NCBI RefSeq assembly: GCF_030816895.1
Contig: NZ_JAUSYL010000001.1
Coordinates: forward strand, 1,054,001 to 1,118,000
Reading direction: 5' to 3'
Source of the DNA: Clavibacter sp. B3I6
Lineage (GTDB): Bacteria; Actinomycetota; Actinomycetes; Actinomycetales; Microbacteriaceae
DNA: 64,000 bases
Shown here: positions 39,069-50,664 of the stretch, piece after piece
How the letters are laid out: every line of letters starts with the position of its first letter
Numbering within the stretch: position 1 is the stretch's first letter
The notes under the pieces: model-generated
Database searches by the model: none
What the model was told of the DNA's origin: nothing
Seen by the model: only the letters and a program-made list of their open reading frames with translations
Program-made: the position numbers and the translations under genes

Positions 39069-40610
39069 TCAGTCGTGCGAGCTCGCGCGGCGGAGGCTCG
39101 TGAGCGAGATGACGATGGCGCCCACCATCAGCACGGCGCCGATGATCGAGGTCGTCACCACTCCCCCGTCGAACGCGGTGTGCGCCGACGCGAGCAGCGC
39201 CTGGCCCACGTCCGACGGCACGCGCTCGGACACCGCCACCGCGCCGCCCAGGGTCTCGCGGGCCGCGACGGCGTCGCCCTCCGACAGGCCCGCCGGCAGG
39301 ACGAGGCCCGTGCGGTAGCTCGCGGTGAGGATGCTGCCGAGCACCGCCGTGCCGAGCACCGCGCCCACCTCGTACGCCGTCTCCGACACGGCCGACGCGG
39401 CGCCGGCCTTCGCGGGCGGCACGGCCGCGATGATCAGGTCGTTCGAGATCGTCTGCGACGCGCCGATGCCCGCGCCCAGGAGGCAGAACGCCACCACGAG
39501 CAGCGCGACGGAGGCGCCCTTCCCGGTGACCGCGAGGATCACGTACGCCACGGCGGAGAACGCCAGCGCGATCGCGACCACGCGCGACGGGCGGGCCCGC
39601 GCGACGATCGGCACGATCACGAGACCCGAGACGATGACCACCACCGACCCCGGGATCAGCGCGATGCCGGCCGCGAGCGGGTCGAGCCCCGCGACGAGCT
39701 GCAGGTGCTGCGTGACGAAGAAGAGGAAGCCGACCAGCGAGACGACGCTCAGCAGGTTCACGAGCACGGCGCCCGTGAACACGGGCTCGCGGAACAGCGC
39801 CACGTCGAGCATCGGGTTCCGGGTCCGCGACATGCGCCGCACGAAGAGGATCCCCGCCACGACGCCGACGACGGGCGCCGCGATGGCGAGCGGCGTCACG
39901 CCCTCCGTCGCGAAGGTCTTGATGGCGTAGACGATCGGCGCGACCGTGGCGAGCGACAGCAGGATCGCCACCACGTCGATGGGCCCGGGCGCCGGGTCCT
40001 TCGACTCGGGCACGAGCGCGGGCGTGAGGATCAGCAGGGGCAGCATCACGGGCACGGCGATGAGGAACACGGACCCCCACCAGAAGTGCTCGAGGAGCAC
40101 TCCGCCGACGAGCGGGCCGAGGGCCGATCCCCCGGAGAAGCCGGACGCCCAGATCGCGATGGCGAGGCGGCGCTGCCGGCGGTCGGTGAAGACCGAGCGG
40201 AGGAGCGAGAGGGTGGAGGGCATGAGCATCGCGCCGAAGAAGCCGAGGGCGGCGCGGGCGGCGATGAGCTGCGACGCGTCGGTCGCGAACGCGGCGAGGG
40301 CCGAGACGAGGCCGAAGCCGGCGGCGCCGATCATGAGCATGCGGCGGCGGCCGTAGCGGTCCCCCATGTTGCCCATCGCCACGAGGAGGCCCGCGAGCAC
40401 GAGCGGGTACGCGTCGATGATCCAGAGCTGGGCCGCGCCAGACGGCTCGAGGTCGCGCGCGATCGACGGCATCGCGAAGCTGAGCACGGTGTTGTCGATG
40501 GACACGAGCAGCACCGGGAGCATGAGCACCACGAGCGCCGCCCACTGGCGCCGGCCGGCCCGGGCGGGGGCGGCGGTCGCGGGGCCGGAGACGGTGCGGG
40601 GCGTGGACAT
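39069..40610 (-). CDS. MFS drug/proton antiporter, DHA2 (14-TM) type
   Basis: The 513-residue MFS protein has 14 membrane segments. It begins PVLLVSIDNTVLSFAMPSIARDLEPSGAAQLWIIDAYPLVLAGLLVAMGNMGDRYGRRRMLM, the DHA2 motif set with GDRxGRRR. Motif C-like GFSGGSALGPLVGGVLLEHFWW follows. EmrB/QacA relatives export antiseptics and antibiotics. A divergent TetR gene with an operator lies 120 bases upstream, so a substrate-induced efflux system is likely. Confidence 0.94.
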   Translation of the reverse strand: MSTPRTVSGPATAAPARAGRRQWAALVVLMLPVLLVSIDNTVLSFAMPSIARDLEPSGAAQLWIIDAYPLVLAGLLVAMGNMGDRYGRRRMLMIGAAGFGLVSALAAFATDASQLIAARAALGFFGAMLMPSTLSLLRSVFTDRRQRRLAIAIWASGFSGGSALGPLVGGVLLEHFWWGSVFLIAVPVMLPLLILTPALVPESKDPAPGPIDVVAILLSLATVAPIVYAIKTFATEGVTPLAIAAPVVGVVAGILFVRRMSRTRNPMLDVALFREPVFTGAVLVNLLSVVSLVGFLFFVTQHLQLVAGLDPLAAGIALIPGSVVVIVSGLVIVPIVARARPSRVVAIALAFSAVAYVILAVTGKGASVALLVVAFCLLGAGIGASQTISNDLIIAAVPPAKAGAASAVSETAYEVGAVLGTAVLGSILTASYRTGLVLPAGLSEGDAVAARETLGGAVAVSERVPSDVGQALLASAHTAFDGGVVTTSIIGAVLMVGAIVISLTSLRRASSHD

Positions 40611-40680
40611 GACGGGACTTCCTGACGTCGGGGGCGACGGCGCGGGGCGCGCGGACGGGGCCGCCTGCGCGGCCGAGATC

Positions 40681-40704
40681 ACTGTACCGTCCGGTCGGTA
40701 CAGT
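40681..40704. promoter_or_regulatory. TetR operator between the MFS and tetR genes
   Basis: ACTGTACCG (40681-40689), 6-base spacer TCCGGT, and CGGTACAGT (40696-40704): a perfect inverted repeat just upstream of the tetR -10 box at 40719. This arrangement is typical for an autoregulated TetR/efflux pair. Confidence 0.75.
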
Positions 40705-40718
40705 CGGCAAGCCGCGAC

Positions 40719-40724
40719 TACGCT
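40719..40724 (+). promoter_or_regulatory. -10 box of the leaderless tetR gene next to the MFS gene
   Basis: TACGCT ends 6 bases before ATG 40731. Confidence 0.5.
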
Positions 40725-40730
40725 GGGACC

Positions 40731-41333
40731 ATGCCCGACGGATCGCCCGACCTCCCCGCACCCGACGCCCCCGCGGCCGGTGCGACCGCCACCGCCCGCG
40801 ACCGCATCCTCGACGCGTTCGAGGAGCTCCTCGTGCAGCAGGGCGAGCGCGGGACGACCCTCGAGGCGGTCGCCCAGGCGGCGGGCGTCTCCAAGGGCGG
40901 CCTGCTCTACCACTTCGGCGGCAAGGAGGCCCTCGTCGACGGGCTGCTCGCGCGCATGGCGGCCTTCGCCCGCGAGGACGTCGAGCGGCTGCGGCAGGCG
41001 GAGCGCGGGCCGGTCGACCGCTGGATCCGCGGCTCGCTCTCCACCGCCACGCCCTTCGACCGCGCCTACGTCGCGACCTCCCGCCTCGCGCAGGGGAACC
41101 ACCCGCGCGCCCGGGACGCGCTGACCCACCTGCAGGACGAGTGGGCGGCGGTGATCCTCGAGGCGGTCGGCGACCCGGCCGTCGCCCGCGCGGTGCTGCT
41201 CATCGGCGACGGCCTCTACTACAACTCGGCGCTGCAGCCGTGGCTCGGCGGATCCGCCCCCGCCGACGACGCGCTCGACGCGCTGATCCGCGTGGTCGAC
41301 GACCTCGTGCGGCTCCGCTCACCGCGCGGCTGA
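40731..41333 (+). CDS. TetR-family transcriptional regulator of the MFS gene
   Basis: The 200-residue protein has an Ala/Pro-rich start, then the TetR helix-turn-helix ARDRILDAFEELLVQQGERGTTLEAVAQAAGVSKGGLLYHFGGKEALVDGLL. The C-terminal ligand domain (about 75-195) has many Trp/Tyr/Leu that could line a drug pocket. It is predicted to bind the palindrome upstream and repress itself and the divergent efflux gene. Confidence 0.92.
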   Translation: MPDGSPDLPAPDAPAAGATATARDRILDAFEELLVQQGERGTTLEAVAQAAGVSKGGLLYHFGGKEALVDGLLARMAAFAREDVERLRQAERGPVDRWIRGSLSTATPFDRAYVATSRLAQGNHPRARDALTHLQDEWAAVILEAVGDPAVARAVLLIGDGLYYNSALQPWLGGSAPADDALDALIRVVDDLVRLRSPRG

Positions 41334-41351
41334 CCCGCCCCGGACGACGCA

Positions 41352-41381
41352 GGAGGGCGGCCGCCGGAGCGACTGCCCTCC
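41352..41381. terminator. Hairpin between tetR and serA
   Basis: GGAGGGC (41352-41358) pairs with GCCCTCC (41375-41381); flanking ACGCA/TGCGT may extend it with a bulge. Weaker than the other terminators. Confidence 0.5.
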
Positions 41382-41402
41382 CGGGCGCTGCGTGCCGACG
41401 CG

Positions 41403-42992
41403 TCAGTCGGCGATGTCGATCTCGCGCAGCGACGTGGCCCGGATCGCCAGGCGCACGTTCTCCAGCACGCCGTCGGGGACGGGCGAGTCGACGCTCAGCA
41501 CGCTGAGCGCGCGGCCGCCGGCCTCCTGGCGGGCGATCTGCATGCCGGCGATGTTGACCTGGGCGTCGCCGAACTCCTTGCCGTAGACCGCGACGATGCC
41601 GGGGCGGTCCTCGTACTTCATGACGATGAGGTGGCGGCTGAACGGCACCTCGACGTCGTACCCGTCGATCTCGACGAGCTTCTCGATCTGCTTCGTGCCG
41701 GTGAGCGTGCCCGAGACCGACACCTGCGTGCCGTCCGAGAGCGCGCCGCGGATGCTGAGGAGGTTGCGGTACTCCTCGGAGACCGCGTCCGTGATGAGGC
41801 GCACCTCGAGCCCGCGCTGCTCGGCGAGGAGCGGCGCGTTGACGTAGGAGACGTTCTCGCTCACCACGTTCGTGAAGACGCCCTTGAGCGCCGCGAGCTT
41901 GAGGACGCTGACGTCGTAGCCGGCGAGCTCGCCGCGGACGACCACGTCGATGCTGGTGAGCGCCTCGTGGGCGAGGCCGGCGAACACCTGGCCGAGCTTC
42001 TCCATCAGCGGGATGCCGGGGCGCACGTACGGGTCGATGACGCCGCCGGCGACGTTGACCGCGTCCGGCACGAGCTCGCCGCCGAGGGCGAGGCGCACGC
42101 TCCGCGCGACCGAGACGCCCGCCTTCTCCTGGGCCTCGTCCGTGGAGGCGCCGAGGTGCGGCGTGACGATGATGTTGTCGAGCCCGAGCAGCGGCGAGCC
42201 CGTGGGCGGCTCGCTGACGAACACGTCGAGCCCGGCGCCGGCGATCCGCTTCGACTTGAGCGCCGTGTAGAGCGCGTCCTCGTCGATGATGCCGCCGCGG
42301 CTGGCGTTCACGATGCGCAGGCTCGTCTTCGCGAGCGCGAACTGCTCCGTGGAGATGAGGCCCGTGGTGTCGGGCGTCTTCGGGATGTGGATGGTGATGA
42401 AGTCGGAGACGCGCATCAGCTCGTCGAGCGGGAGGAGCTGCACGCCGAGCTGCTGCGCGCGGGCCGGCGTGACGTAGGGGTCGTACGCGACGAGCGTTGC
42501 GCCGAAGCCGGCGAGGCGCTGGGCGACGAGCGTGCCGATGCGGCCGAGCCCGACGATGCCGATGGTCTTCTCGTAGAGCTCCACGCCCGTGAAGGACGAC
42601 CGCTTCCACAGGCCCTGCTTGAGCGACGCGCTCGCGTCCGGGATGAAGCGGGCGAGCGAGAGGATGTGGCCGATGGCGAGCTCGGCGGCCGAGATGACGT
42701 TCGAGGTCGGCGCGTTGACGACCATGACGCCCGCGGTGGTCGCGGCCTTGATGTCGACGTTGTCGAGGCCCACGCCCGCGCGCGCCACGACCTGGAGGCG
42801 CGGGGCGGCCGCGATGGCCTCCGCGTCGATCCGGGTGGCGGAGCGGACGAGCACCGCGTCCGCATCCGCGAGGGCCGCGAGCAGCGCCGGACGGTCGGTG
42901 CCGTCGACGGATCGGACGTCGAAGTCGGGCCCCAGGGCGTCGACGGTGGCGGGCGAGAGTTCTTCGGCGATCACGACGACGGGCTTGGTCAA
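41403..42992 (-). CDS. serA: D-3-phosphoglycerate dehydrogenase
   Basis: The 529-residue enzyme of serine synthesis is of the long actinobacterial type. It has a substrate/NAD domain (IGIVGLGRIGTLVAQRLAGFG; catalytic Arg, Glu and His around NASRGGIIDEDAL and VTPHLGASTDEAQEKAG), then an intervening domain (about 315-450) and a C-terminal ACT domain (about 455-529; LIVMKYEDRPGIVAVYGKEFGDAQVNIAGMQIAR). The ACT domain allows feedback by serine in M. tuberculosis SerA. It begins with TTG behind AAGGA. Confidence 0.96.
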   Translation of the reverse strand: MTKPVVVIAEELSPATVDALGPDFDVRSVDGTDRPALLAALADADAVLVRSATRIDAEAIAAAPRLQVVARAGVGLDNVDIKAATTAGVMVVNAPTSNVISAAELAIGHILSLARFIPDASASLKQGLWKRSSFTGVELYEKTIGIVGLGRIGTLVAQRLAGFGATLVAYDPYVTPARAQQLGVQLLPLDELMRVSDFITIHIPKTPDTTGLISTEQFALAKTSLRIVNASRGGIIDEDALYTALKSKRIAGAGLDVFVSEPPTGSPLLGLDNIIVTPHLGASTDEAQEKAGVSVARSVRLALGGELVPDAVNVAGGVIDPYVRPGIPLMEKLGQVFAGLAHEALTSIDVVVRGELAGYDVSVLKLAALKGVFTNVVSENVSYVNAPLLAEQRGLEVRLITDAVSEEYRNLLSIRGALSDGTQVSVSGTLTGTKQIEKLVEIDGYDVEVPFSRHLIVMKYEDRPGIVAVYGKEFGDAQVNIAGMQIARQEAGGRALSVLSVDSPVPDGVLENVRLAIRATSLREIDIAD

Positions 42993-43054
42993 GAGCGGTC
43001 CTTCGGGCGGGGGCGGCTGGGACCCTCACATGCTAGTGGCCCCATGATGGGGCG

Positions 43055-43456
43055 ATGAGCGATGTGACGTGGGGCGCGATCCAGCTCGCCGTGCGGATCC
43101 TGCTGGCCCTCGTGTTCATCGGGATGGGCGTGAACCACTTCGTCCCGCGGGCCGCGCGCACCATGGCGGCGATCATCCCGCCGTCGTTCCGGCGGCCTGG
43201 CGTGCCCTCTCCCCTGGCGCTCGTGCGGATCACGGGCGTGTGCGAGATCGCCGGCGGCATCGGCCTGCTGGTCGAGCCCGTGCGCCTCGCCGCGGGCATC
43301 GCGCTGGCCGTGTTCCTCGTCGCCGTGTTCCCCGCGAACGCCTTCGCGGCCCGGCATCCCGAGCGCTTCGGCCGCATCGCGATCCCGCTGGTGCCGCGCC
43401 TCGTGGCGCAGCTCGCGCTGATCGCGCTCGTGCTCTTCGCGGGCTGGCCGCTCTAG
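43055..43456 (+). CDS. DoxX-like membrane protein
   Basis: A 133-residue protein with four hydrophobic helices: LAVRILLALVFIGMGVNHF, LVRITGVCEIAGGIGLLV, RLAAGIALAVFLVAVFPANAF and VAQLALIALVLFAGW. The layout and the early GMGVNHFVP stretch match the DoxX-like family; some members take part in redox or detoxification complexes. ATG 43055 has no strong SD; a small dyad GCCCCAT/ATGGGGC lies just before it. Confidence 0.8.
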   Translation: MSDVTWGAIQLAVRILLALVFIGMGVNHFVPRAARTMAAIIPPSFRRPGVPSPLALVRITGVCEIAGGIGLLVEPVRLAAGIALAVFLVAVFPANAFAARHPERFGRIAIPLVPRLVAQLALIALVLFAGWPL

Positions 43457-43466
43457 CCGCGCGCCG

Positions 43467-43835
43467 CTAGACCAGCGGCAGCAGGGCGGCGAGGCCGACC
43501 GTGAGCGCGCTCGCGGCCGCGAGCCCGGCGAGCATCACGAGGACGCGCGCGGCGACGGGACGGCCGCGCGTGGCGCGCGCCGCGAGGACGAACGCGACGA
43601 CGGGCACGAGGATCGCCGCGACGAGCGCCGCCAGGGTGCCCGGGCGGAGCGCCCCGCCGAACGCGGTGGCGATGTCGCGGAACGCCGTGTACTGGTCGAC
43701 CGCCTGCCACACGAGGATCCCGTGGGCGACGGCGCCGACGAGGCCCACGACCCAGCCCGCACGCGTCGGGCGGCCGCGCCCGGTGCGGCCGGTGCGACCG
43801 GGGACGGAGGCGGCGTCCATGCGCTCGGCGCTCAC
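43467..43835 (-). CDS. Small three-TM hypothetical membrane protein
   Basis: A 122-residue protein with three predicted helices (about 32-48, 68-88 and 98-120). GTG 43835 overlaps the upstream stop (GTGA), so it is coupled to the 163-residue membrane protein gene. An in-frame ATG at 43820 is an alternative. I do not recognise the family. The pair probably works together in the membrane. Confidence 0.7.
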   Translation of the reverse strand: MSAERMDAASVPGRTGRTGRGRPTRAGWVVGLVGAVAHGILVWQAVDQYTAFRDIATAFGGALRPGTLAALVAAILVPVVAFVLAARATRGRPVAARVLVMLAGLAAASALTVGLAALLPLV

Positions 43836-44323
43836 CGGGTCACCAGCCAGGGCCACGGGAAGAGGACGACGGCCCCGGCGGCCAGCACGGCCGTCCGGCG
43901 GCCGAGGCGCATGCCGCGTCCGGCGACGACCACGGCGGCGAGCCACAGCGGCGGCGCGAGCACCGTGAGCGCCTCGGTGGCCTGCGCGACGGCGACCGCG
44001 AACGCGGATCCCGCGCTCGACGGGTTGTCGCGCACGACGAAGAACCAGGCGATGGCCTCGAGGATCGCGACGGCGCCGAAGAAGGCGAGCACCACGACCT
44101 CGGGAGACGCCTCGGGCGCGGCCGTGTCGGGGACGTCGTCGACCAGGCGCTCGCGCGGGGCGCCGGCGCGACGCGCGGCGGTCGCGCCGAGGGCGGATCC
44201 GCGTCCCGTGCCGTCGGCCGGGGTCCGTGGTGCCGCGCGCTGGGGCTCGGGCGAGCGGGCGAGGGTGGGATCCGCCTCCTCGCCGGCCCAGCTGAGGGCG
44301 TCGTCGTCGGGGGTGCGGGGCAT
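43832..44323 (-). CDS. Hypothetical membrane protein with acidic cytoplasmic head
   Basis: A 163-residue protein with 75 hydrophilic residues (MPRTPDDDALSWAGEEADPTL...) followed by three hydrophobic helices (VVVLAFFGAVAILEAIAWFFVV, ALTVLAPPLWLAAVVVAG and TAVLAAGAVVLFPWPWLV). ATG 44323 is leaderless by position (TACCAT box 6 bases upstream). Unknown family. It forms a two-gene operon with the next gene, downstream of the ilvC terminator. Confidence 0.72.
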   Translation of the reverse strand: MPRTPDDDALSWAGEEADPTLARSPEPQRAAPRTPADGTGRGSALGATAARRAGAPRERLVDDVPDTAAPEASPEVVVLAFFGAVAILEAIAWFFVVRDNPSSAGSAFAVAVAQATEALTVLAPPLWLAAVVVAGRGMRLGRRTAVLAAGAVVLFPWPWLVTR

Positions 44324-44329
44324 CCCCCG

Positions 44330-44335
44330 ATGGTA
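44330..44335 (-). promoter_or_regulatory. -10 box of the two-gene membrane-protein operon
   Basis: TACCAT on the minus strand ends 6 bases before ATG 44323. Confidence 0.5.
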
Positions 44336-44419
44336 CGTGCTCGCGTCCGGACGACCGCCGCGCGCTCCGGGTCCGAGATACGGCGCCCGGGATCCGAAGA
44401 CGGCCGCGTGCGGACGCGC

Positions 44420-44452
44420 GGACGCCCGGCCGCACGAGGCGACCGGGCGTCC
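44420..44452 (-). terminator. Hairpin after ilvC
   Basis: GGACGCCCGG (44420-44429) pairs with CCGGGCGTCC (44443-44452): a perfect 10-bp stem with a 13-base loop, 18 bases beyond the ilvC stop. Confidence 0.75.
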
Positions 44453-44470
44453 GGTGATGCGGGGCGGCGG

Positions 44471-46153
<1,683 letters not shown>

Positions 46154-46157
<4 letters not shown>

Positions 46158-47989
46158 TTCTCGGTCCGTCCGGTCTCGGCGAGGTCGTCGTCCCAGCTGG
46201 GGGCGTGGTCGCGGGCGTACTGGACCGCGCTGTTGCTGAGGCCCTGCGGCACCATCGGCCACACCATCGCGTCGCGGCTGACCACGAAGTCGATCACGAC
46301 GGGGCGGTCGTTGGTCGCGAGCGCCAGGCGGATCGCGTCGTCCACCTCCTCGGGCTTCGTCACGCGGATCCCGAGGGCGCCGTAGGCGTCGGCCATCTTC
46401 ACGAAGTCGGGCACCATGCGGGACCCGCCGCCCGTGTTCAGGTCGGTGTTGGAGTAGCGGCCCTCGTAGAAGAGGGTCTGCCACTGGCGCACCATGCCGA
46501 GCGACGAGTTGTTGATGATCGCGACCTTGATCGGGATGTCGTTGATCGTGCAGGTGGCGAGCTCCTGGTTGGTCATCTGGAAGCAGCCGTCGCCGTCGAT
46601 CGCCCAGACGTGGCGGTCGGGCTGGGCGACCTTGGCGCCCATCGCGGCGGGCACCGAGTAGCCCATGGTGCCCGCGCCGCCGGAGTTGAGCCAGGAGTTC
46701 GGGCGCTCGTACTTGATGAACTGCGCGGCCCACATCTGGTGCTGGCCGACGCCGGATGCGAAGACGCCCTCCGGACCCGTGATCTCGCCGATGCGCTGGA
46801 TGACGTACTGCGGCGCGAGCTGGCCGTCGGCCGGCGGGGTGTAGCCGAGCGGGAACTCCTCGCGGAGCCCGTCGAGGTACGTCCACCAGTCGGCGATGTC
46901 CTGCTCGACCGAGGAGGCCGCCTTCGCGTCGCGGAACGCGACCACGAGGTCGGCGATGACGTCCTTCGCGTCGCCCACGATCGGGACGTCCGCGATGCGG
47001 ATCTTGGAGATCTCGGCCGGGTCGACGTCGACGTGGACCACCTTGGCGTGCGGCGCGAACAGCGACGCCTTGCCGGTCACGCGGTCGTCGAAGCGCGCGC
47101 CGAGGGACACGAGCAGGTCGGCCTCCTGGAGCGCGAGCACCGCGGGCACCGTGCCGTGCATGCCGGGCATGCCGAGCTGCTGGCGGTGCGAGTCGGGGAA
47201 CGCGCCGCGTGCCATGAGCGTGGTGACGACGGGCGCGCCGACGGCCTCGGCCAGCGCGAGGAGCTCCTCGTGCGCCTTCGCGCGGATCACGCCGCCGCCG
47301 ACGTAGAGGACGGGCTTCTTCGCCTCGACCAGCAGCTGCGCCGCGGCCTGGATCTGCTTGCCGTGCGCCTTGACGACGGGACGGTAGCCGGGCAGGTCGA
47401 TCTTCGGCGGCCAGTGGAACGGCGCCTCGAGCTGCTGGGCGTCCTTGGTGATGTCGACGAGGACCGGACCCGGGCGCCCCGTGGAGGCGATGTGGTACGC
47501 CGCCGCGATCGTGGACGGGATGTCCTCGGGCTTCGTGACCAGGAAGCTGTGCTTCGTGATGGGCATCGTGATGCCCACGATGTCGGCCTCCTGGAACGCG
47601 TCCGTGCCCATGAGGGTCGAGAAGACCTGGCCGGTGATGGCGAGGAGCGGCACCGAGTCCATGTAGGCGTCGGCGATGGCGGTCACGAGGTTCGTGGCGC
47701 CGGGGCCGGACGTGGCGATGCAGACGCCGGTGCGTCCGCTCGAGGACGCGTAGCCCTCGGCGGCGTGGCCGGCGCCCTGCTCGTGGCGGACGAGGATGTG
47801 GCGCAGCTTCGTCGAGTCCATGAGCGGGTCGTAGGTCGGGAGGATGGCGCCGCCCGGCAGGCCGAAGATGTCGTCGACCCCGAGGAGCTCGAGCGTGCGG
47901 ACGACGGCCTCGGCTCCCGTGAGGATCTCGTCGCCCTGGTGGGCGGTCGGGGCCTGCGGCATGGGGGGCGGGGTGGGCAGAGCTGGCAT
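46154..47989 (-). CDS. ilvB: Acetolactate synthase large (catalytic) subunit
   Basis: The 611-residue ThDP enzyme condenses pyruvate to acetolactate (or with 2-ketobutyrate for Ile). [32 protein letters not shown] and [15 protein letters not shown] bear the ThDP-activating Glu. [29 protein letters not shown] is the ThDP/Mg motif (GDG...NN), and [16 protein letters not shown] is typical. I chose ATG 47989 ([12 protein letters not shown]); ATG 48037, which overlaps the ilvD stop, and ATG 47965 are alternatives. Confidence 0.95.
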
Positions 47990-48033
47990 GGGTGCGCGAT
48001 TCCTGGAAGAGGGTGCGGAAGGTGAGGAGGGGG

Positions 48034-49728
48034 TCATCCCGTGATCGCGCCCTCGGCGGCCGAGTGCACGAGCTTGGCGTACTTGGCGAGGACTCCGCGC
48101 GTGTAGCGCGGCGGGAGAGGTGCCCACCCCTCACGGCGGGCGGCGAGCTCGGCCTCGTCGACCAGTAGGTCGAGCGTGCGAGCGGCGATGTCGACGCGGA
48201 TCCGGTCTCCATCGCGCACGAAGGCGACGGGACCTGCGTCCACCGCTTCGGGAGCCATGTGGCCGATGCACAGTCCGGTTGTGCCGCCTGAGAATCGACC
48301 GTCCGTCAAGAGTAGTACATCCTTGCCGAGGCCAGCGCCCTTGATGGCGCCGGTGATGGCGAGCATCTCGCGCATGCCGGGGCCGCCCTTCGGGCCCTCG
48401 TAGCGGATGACCACCACGTCGCCCGCGGAGATGCGGCCCTCGGTGAGCGCGTCCATCGCGGCGCGCTCGCGCTCGAAGACGCGGGCGGGGCCCTCGAACA
48501 CGTCGAGGTCGAAGCCGGCGGTCTTGACGACCGCGCCCTCGGGGGCGAGCGAGCCGTGCAGCACGCTGATGCCGCCCGTCGCGTGGATCGGGTCGTCCAT
48601 CTTCCGGATGACCGTGCCGTCGAGGTCCGCGAGGTCCATCGACTCGAGGTTCTCGCGCATGGTGCGGCCGGTGACCGTCATGACGTCGCCGTGCAGGAGG
48701 CCCGCGTCGAGCAGCGCCTTCATGACGACGGGGACGCCGCCGACGCGGTCGACGTCGTTCATGACGAAGCGGCCGAACGGCTTGAGGTCGCCGAGGTGCG
48801 GCACGCGGTCGGCGATGCGGTTGAAGTCGGAGAGCTGCAGGTCGACCTCGGCCTCGCGCGCGATGGCGAGGAGGTGGAGGACCGCGTTGGTGGATCCGCC
48901 GAACGCCATGACGACGGAGATGGCGTTCTCGAACGCCTCCTTGGTCATGATGTCGCGCGCGGTGATGCCCTTCGCGATGAGGTTGACGACGGCCTCACCG
49001 GAGCGGTGCGCGAAGTAGTCGCGGCGGCGGTCGGCGCTCGGCGGGGCCGCGGATCCGGGGAGGCTCATGCCGAGGGCCTCGGCGACGCTCGCCATGGTGT
49101 TCGCCGTGTACATGCCGCCGCAGGCGCCCTCGCCCGGGCAGATGGCCTTCTCGATGCGGGTGAGGTCCTCCTGGCTCATCGTGCCGGCCTTGCACGCGCC
49201 GACGGCCTCGAAGGCGTCGATGATCGTGACCTCCTTCTCGGTGCCGTCCGAGAGCTTGACCCAGCCGGGCGCGATGGATCCCGCGTAGAGGAAGACGGAG
49301 GAGAGGTCGAGCCGGGCGGCCGCCATGAGCATGCCGGGCAGCGACTTGTCGCAGCCGGCGAGGAGGACGGACCCGTCGAGGCGCTCAGCCATCATGACCG
49401 TCTCGACGCTGTCGGCGATGACCTCGCGGGAGACGAGCGAGAAGTGCATGCCCTCGTGGCCCATGGAGATGCCGTCGCTGACGGAGATGGTGCCGAACTG
49501 CAGCGGGTAGCCGCCGCCCGCGTGCACGCCCTCCTTCGACGCCTGCGCGAGGCGGTCGAGGCTCAGGTTGCAGGGGGTGACCTCGCTCCAGGAGCTGGCG
49601 ACGCCGATCTGGGGCTTCACCCAGTCCTCGTCGCCCATGCCGACGGCGCGGAGCATGCCGCGCGCCGCGGTGGCCTCGATCCCGTCCGTGACGTCGCGGC
49701 TCCGGGGCTTCATGTCTATCTCAGGCAT
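48034..49728 (-). CDS. ilvD: Dihydroxy-acid dehydratase
   Basis: The 564-residue Fe-S dehydratase converts dihydroxy acids to 2-keto acids, the third step of Ile/Val synthesis. Cluster cysteines sit in [24 protein letters not shown] and [32 protein letters not shown] and a Lys/Asp-rich C-terminal region complete the site. ATG 49728 is leaderless by position (TAAACT box 6 bases upstream). It heads ilvDBN(C); no leader peptide or attenuator is visible upstream. Confidence 0.96.
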   Translation of the reverse strand: MPEIDMKPRSRDVTDGIEATAARGMLRAVGMGDEDWVKPQIGVASSWSEVTPCNLSLDRLAQASKEGVHAGGGYPLQFGTISVSDGISMGHEGMHFSLVSREVIADSVETVMMAERLDGSVLLAGCDKSLPGMLMAAARLDLSSVFLYAGSIAPGWVKLSDGTEKEVTIIDAFEAVGACKAGTMSQEDLTRIEKAICPGEGACGGMYTANTMASVAEALGMSLPGSAAPPSADRRRDYFAHRSGEAVVNLIAKGITARDIMTKEAFENAISVVMAFGGSTNAVLHLLAIAREAEVDLQLSDFNRIADRVPHLGDLKPFGRFVMNDVDRVGGVPVVMKALLDAGLLHGDVMTVTGRTMRENLESMDLADLDGTVIRKMDDPIHATGGISVLHGSLAPEGAVVKTAGFDLDVFEGPARVFERERAAMDALTEGRISAGDVVVIRYEGPKGGPGMREMLAITGAIKGAGLGKDVLLLTDGRFSGGTTGLCIGHMAPEAVDAGPVAFVRDGDRIRVDIAARTLDLLVDEAELAARREGWAPLPPRYTRGVLAKYAKLVHSAAEGAITG

Positions 49729-49734
49729 GGCACG

Positions 49735-49740
49735 AGTTTA
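49735..49740 (-). promoter_or_regulatory. -10 box of the leaderless ilvDBN operon
   Basis: TAAACT on the minus strand ends 6 bases before ATG 49728. Confidence 0.55.
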
Positions 49741-49822
49741 GGTCCTCGGAGGGAGCAGTCCGGCGTCCGCCGCCGGGCGCACGGGCCGGATGAGCCGCCG
49801 CACGGGTCGGCGGCGGTGCGGA

Positions 49823-50392
49823 TCAGCCGACGCCCGGGGGCAGCCGGCCCTCGCCGCGGTCGTCCGCGTGCGGGTCCTCGGCCACGGGCGCGGTGAGGTG
49901 CGTCTCGGCGTCGCGCGGCCCGGCGCCGCCGGCGACGTGGCCGGCCTCCTCCGCCGCGATGTTCTCCGCGGACCCGACGGGGAGCGAGGACGCGTCGACC
50001 TCGTCGGCCGCCCGCAGCTCGTCGTGGGCGCGGTCGATGGCCTCCTCGAGCTCGTCGACGAGGAGGTCCTCGCGCAGGAAGTGGCGGAGCCGGTAGCCGG
50101 CGCGGCCGACCATGTGGGCGGAGATCGGGGCCGTGAGCATCTGGAACAGGAGGACGGGCACGAGGATCGCCGCGGTGCTGAGGCTCTGCGACTGGAGGGC
50201 GAGCGCGAGGAGGACGAGGATCACGCCGAGGATCTGCGGCTTGGTCGCGGCGTGCATGCGCGCCAGCGGGTCCGGGAAGCGGAGGAGGCCGACGCCCGCG
50301 GCGACCGAGAGCACGCCGCCGAGGATCAGGAGCACGAGGCTCACGAGGTCGAGGGCGTCGGCCAGGGGGCCGGACGCGAGCACGCCGTTCAC
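49823..50392 (-). CDS. mrpG: Na+/H+ antiporter subunit G (MrpG/MnhG)
   Basis: The 189-residue protein has three membrane helices in the first 100 residues (LVSLVLLILGGVLSVAAGVGLLRFPDPLARMHAATKPQILGVILVLLALAL is diagnostic). A charged C-terminal tail of about 85 residues (ELEEAIDRAHDELRAADEVD...) is longer than usual for MrpG. GTG 50392 overlaps the mrpF stop. Last gene of the operon. Confidence 0.92.
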   Translation of the reverse strand: MNGVLASGPLADALDLVSLVLLILGGVLSVAAGVGLLRFPDPLARMHAATKPQILGVILVLLALALQSQSLSTAAILVPVLLFQMLTAPISAHMVGRAGYRLRHFLREDLLVDELEEAIDRAHDELRAADEVDASSLPVGSAENIAAEEAGHVAGGAGPRDAETHLTAPVAEDPHADDRGEGRLPPGVG

Positions 50393-50664
50393 GAGGGGTC
50401 CTGCTTCGAGACGTAGCGGGCGACGGCCACGGTCGCGAGGAACGCCGTCATGGCGAGCACGAGCATCACCGGGACCGTGCGGGTGTGCCCGTTGTGGATC
50501 ATCTCGGCGCCGAGCACGCAGATGAGGGTGGTGAGCAGCACGTCGGACGCGATGATCCGGTCGAGGATGCTCGGGCCGCGCACGATGCGCACGAGCGCCA
50601 TCGCGGCGGCCGAGAAGAACAGCGCGCCGACGATGACGTAGCCGACCTGCATGACGATGCTCAC
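50389..50664 (-). CDS. mrpF: Na+/H+ antiporter subunit F (MrpF/MnhF)
   Basis: The 91-residue protein has three helices with the family signature ALVRIVRGPSILDRIIASDVLLTTLICVLG. GTG 50664 overlaps the mrpE stop. Required for assembly of the Mrp complex. Confidence 0.94.
   Translation of the reverse strand: MSIVMQVGYVIVGALFFSAAAMALVRIVRGPSILDRIIASDVLLTTLICVLGAEMIHNGHTRTVPVMLVLAMTAFLATVAVARYVSKQDPS

Noticed and set aside
43033..43060. Dyad GCCCCAT/ATGGGGC before the DoxX-like gene as an operator
   Set aside because: Only seven bases per arm in GC-rich DNA and overlapping possible start codons. No regulator is adjacent.
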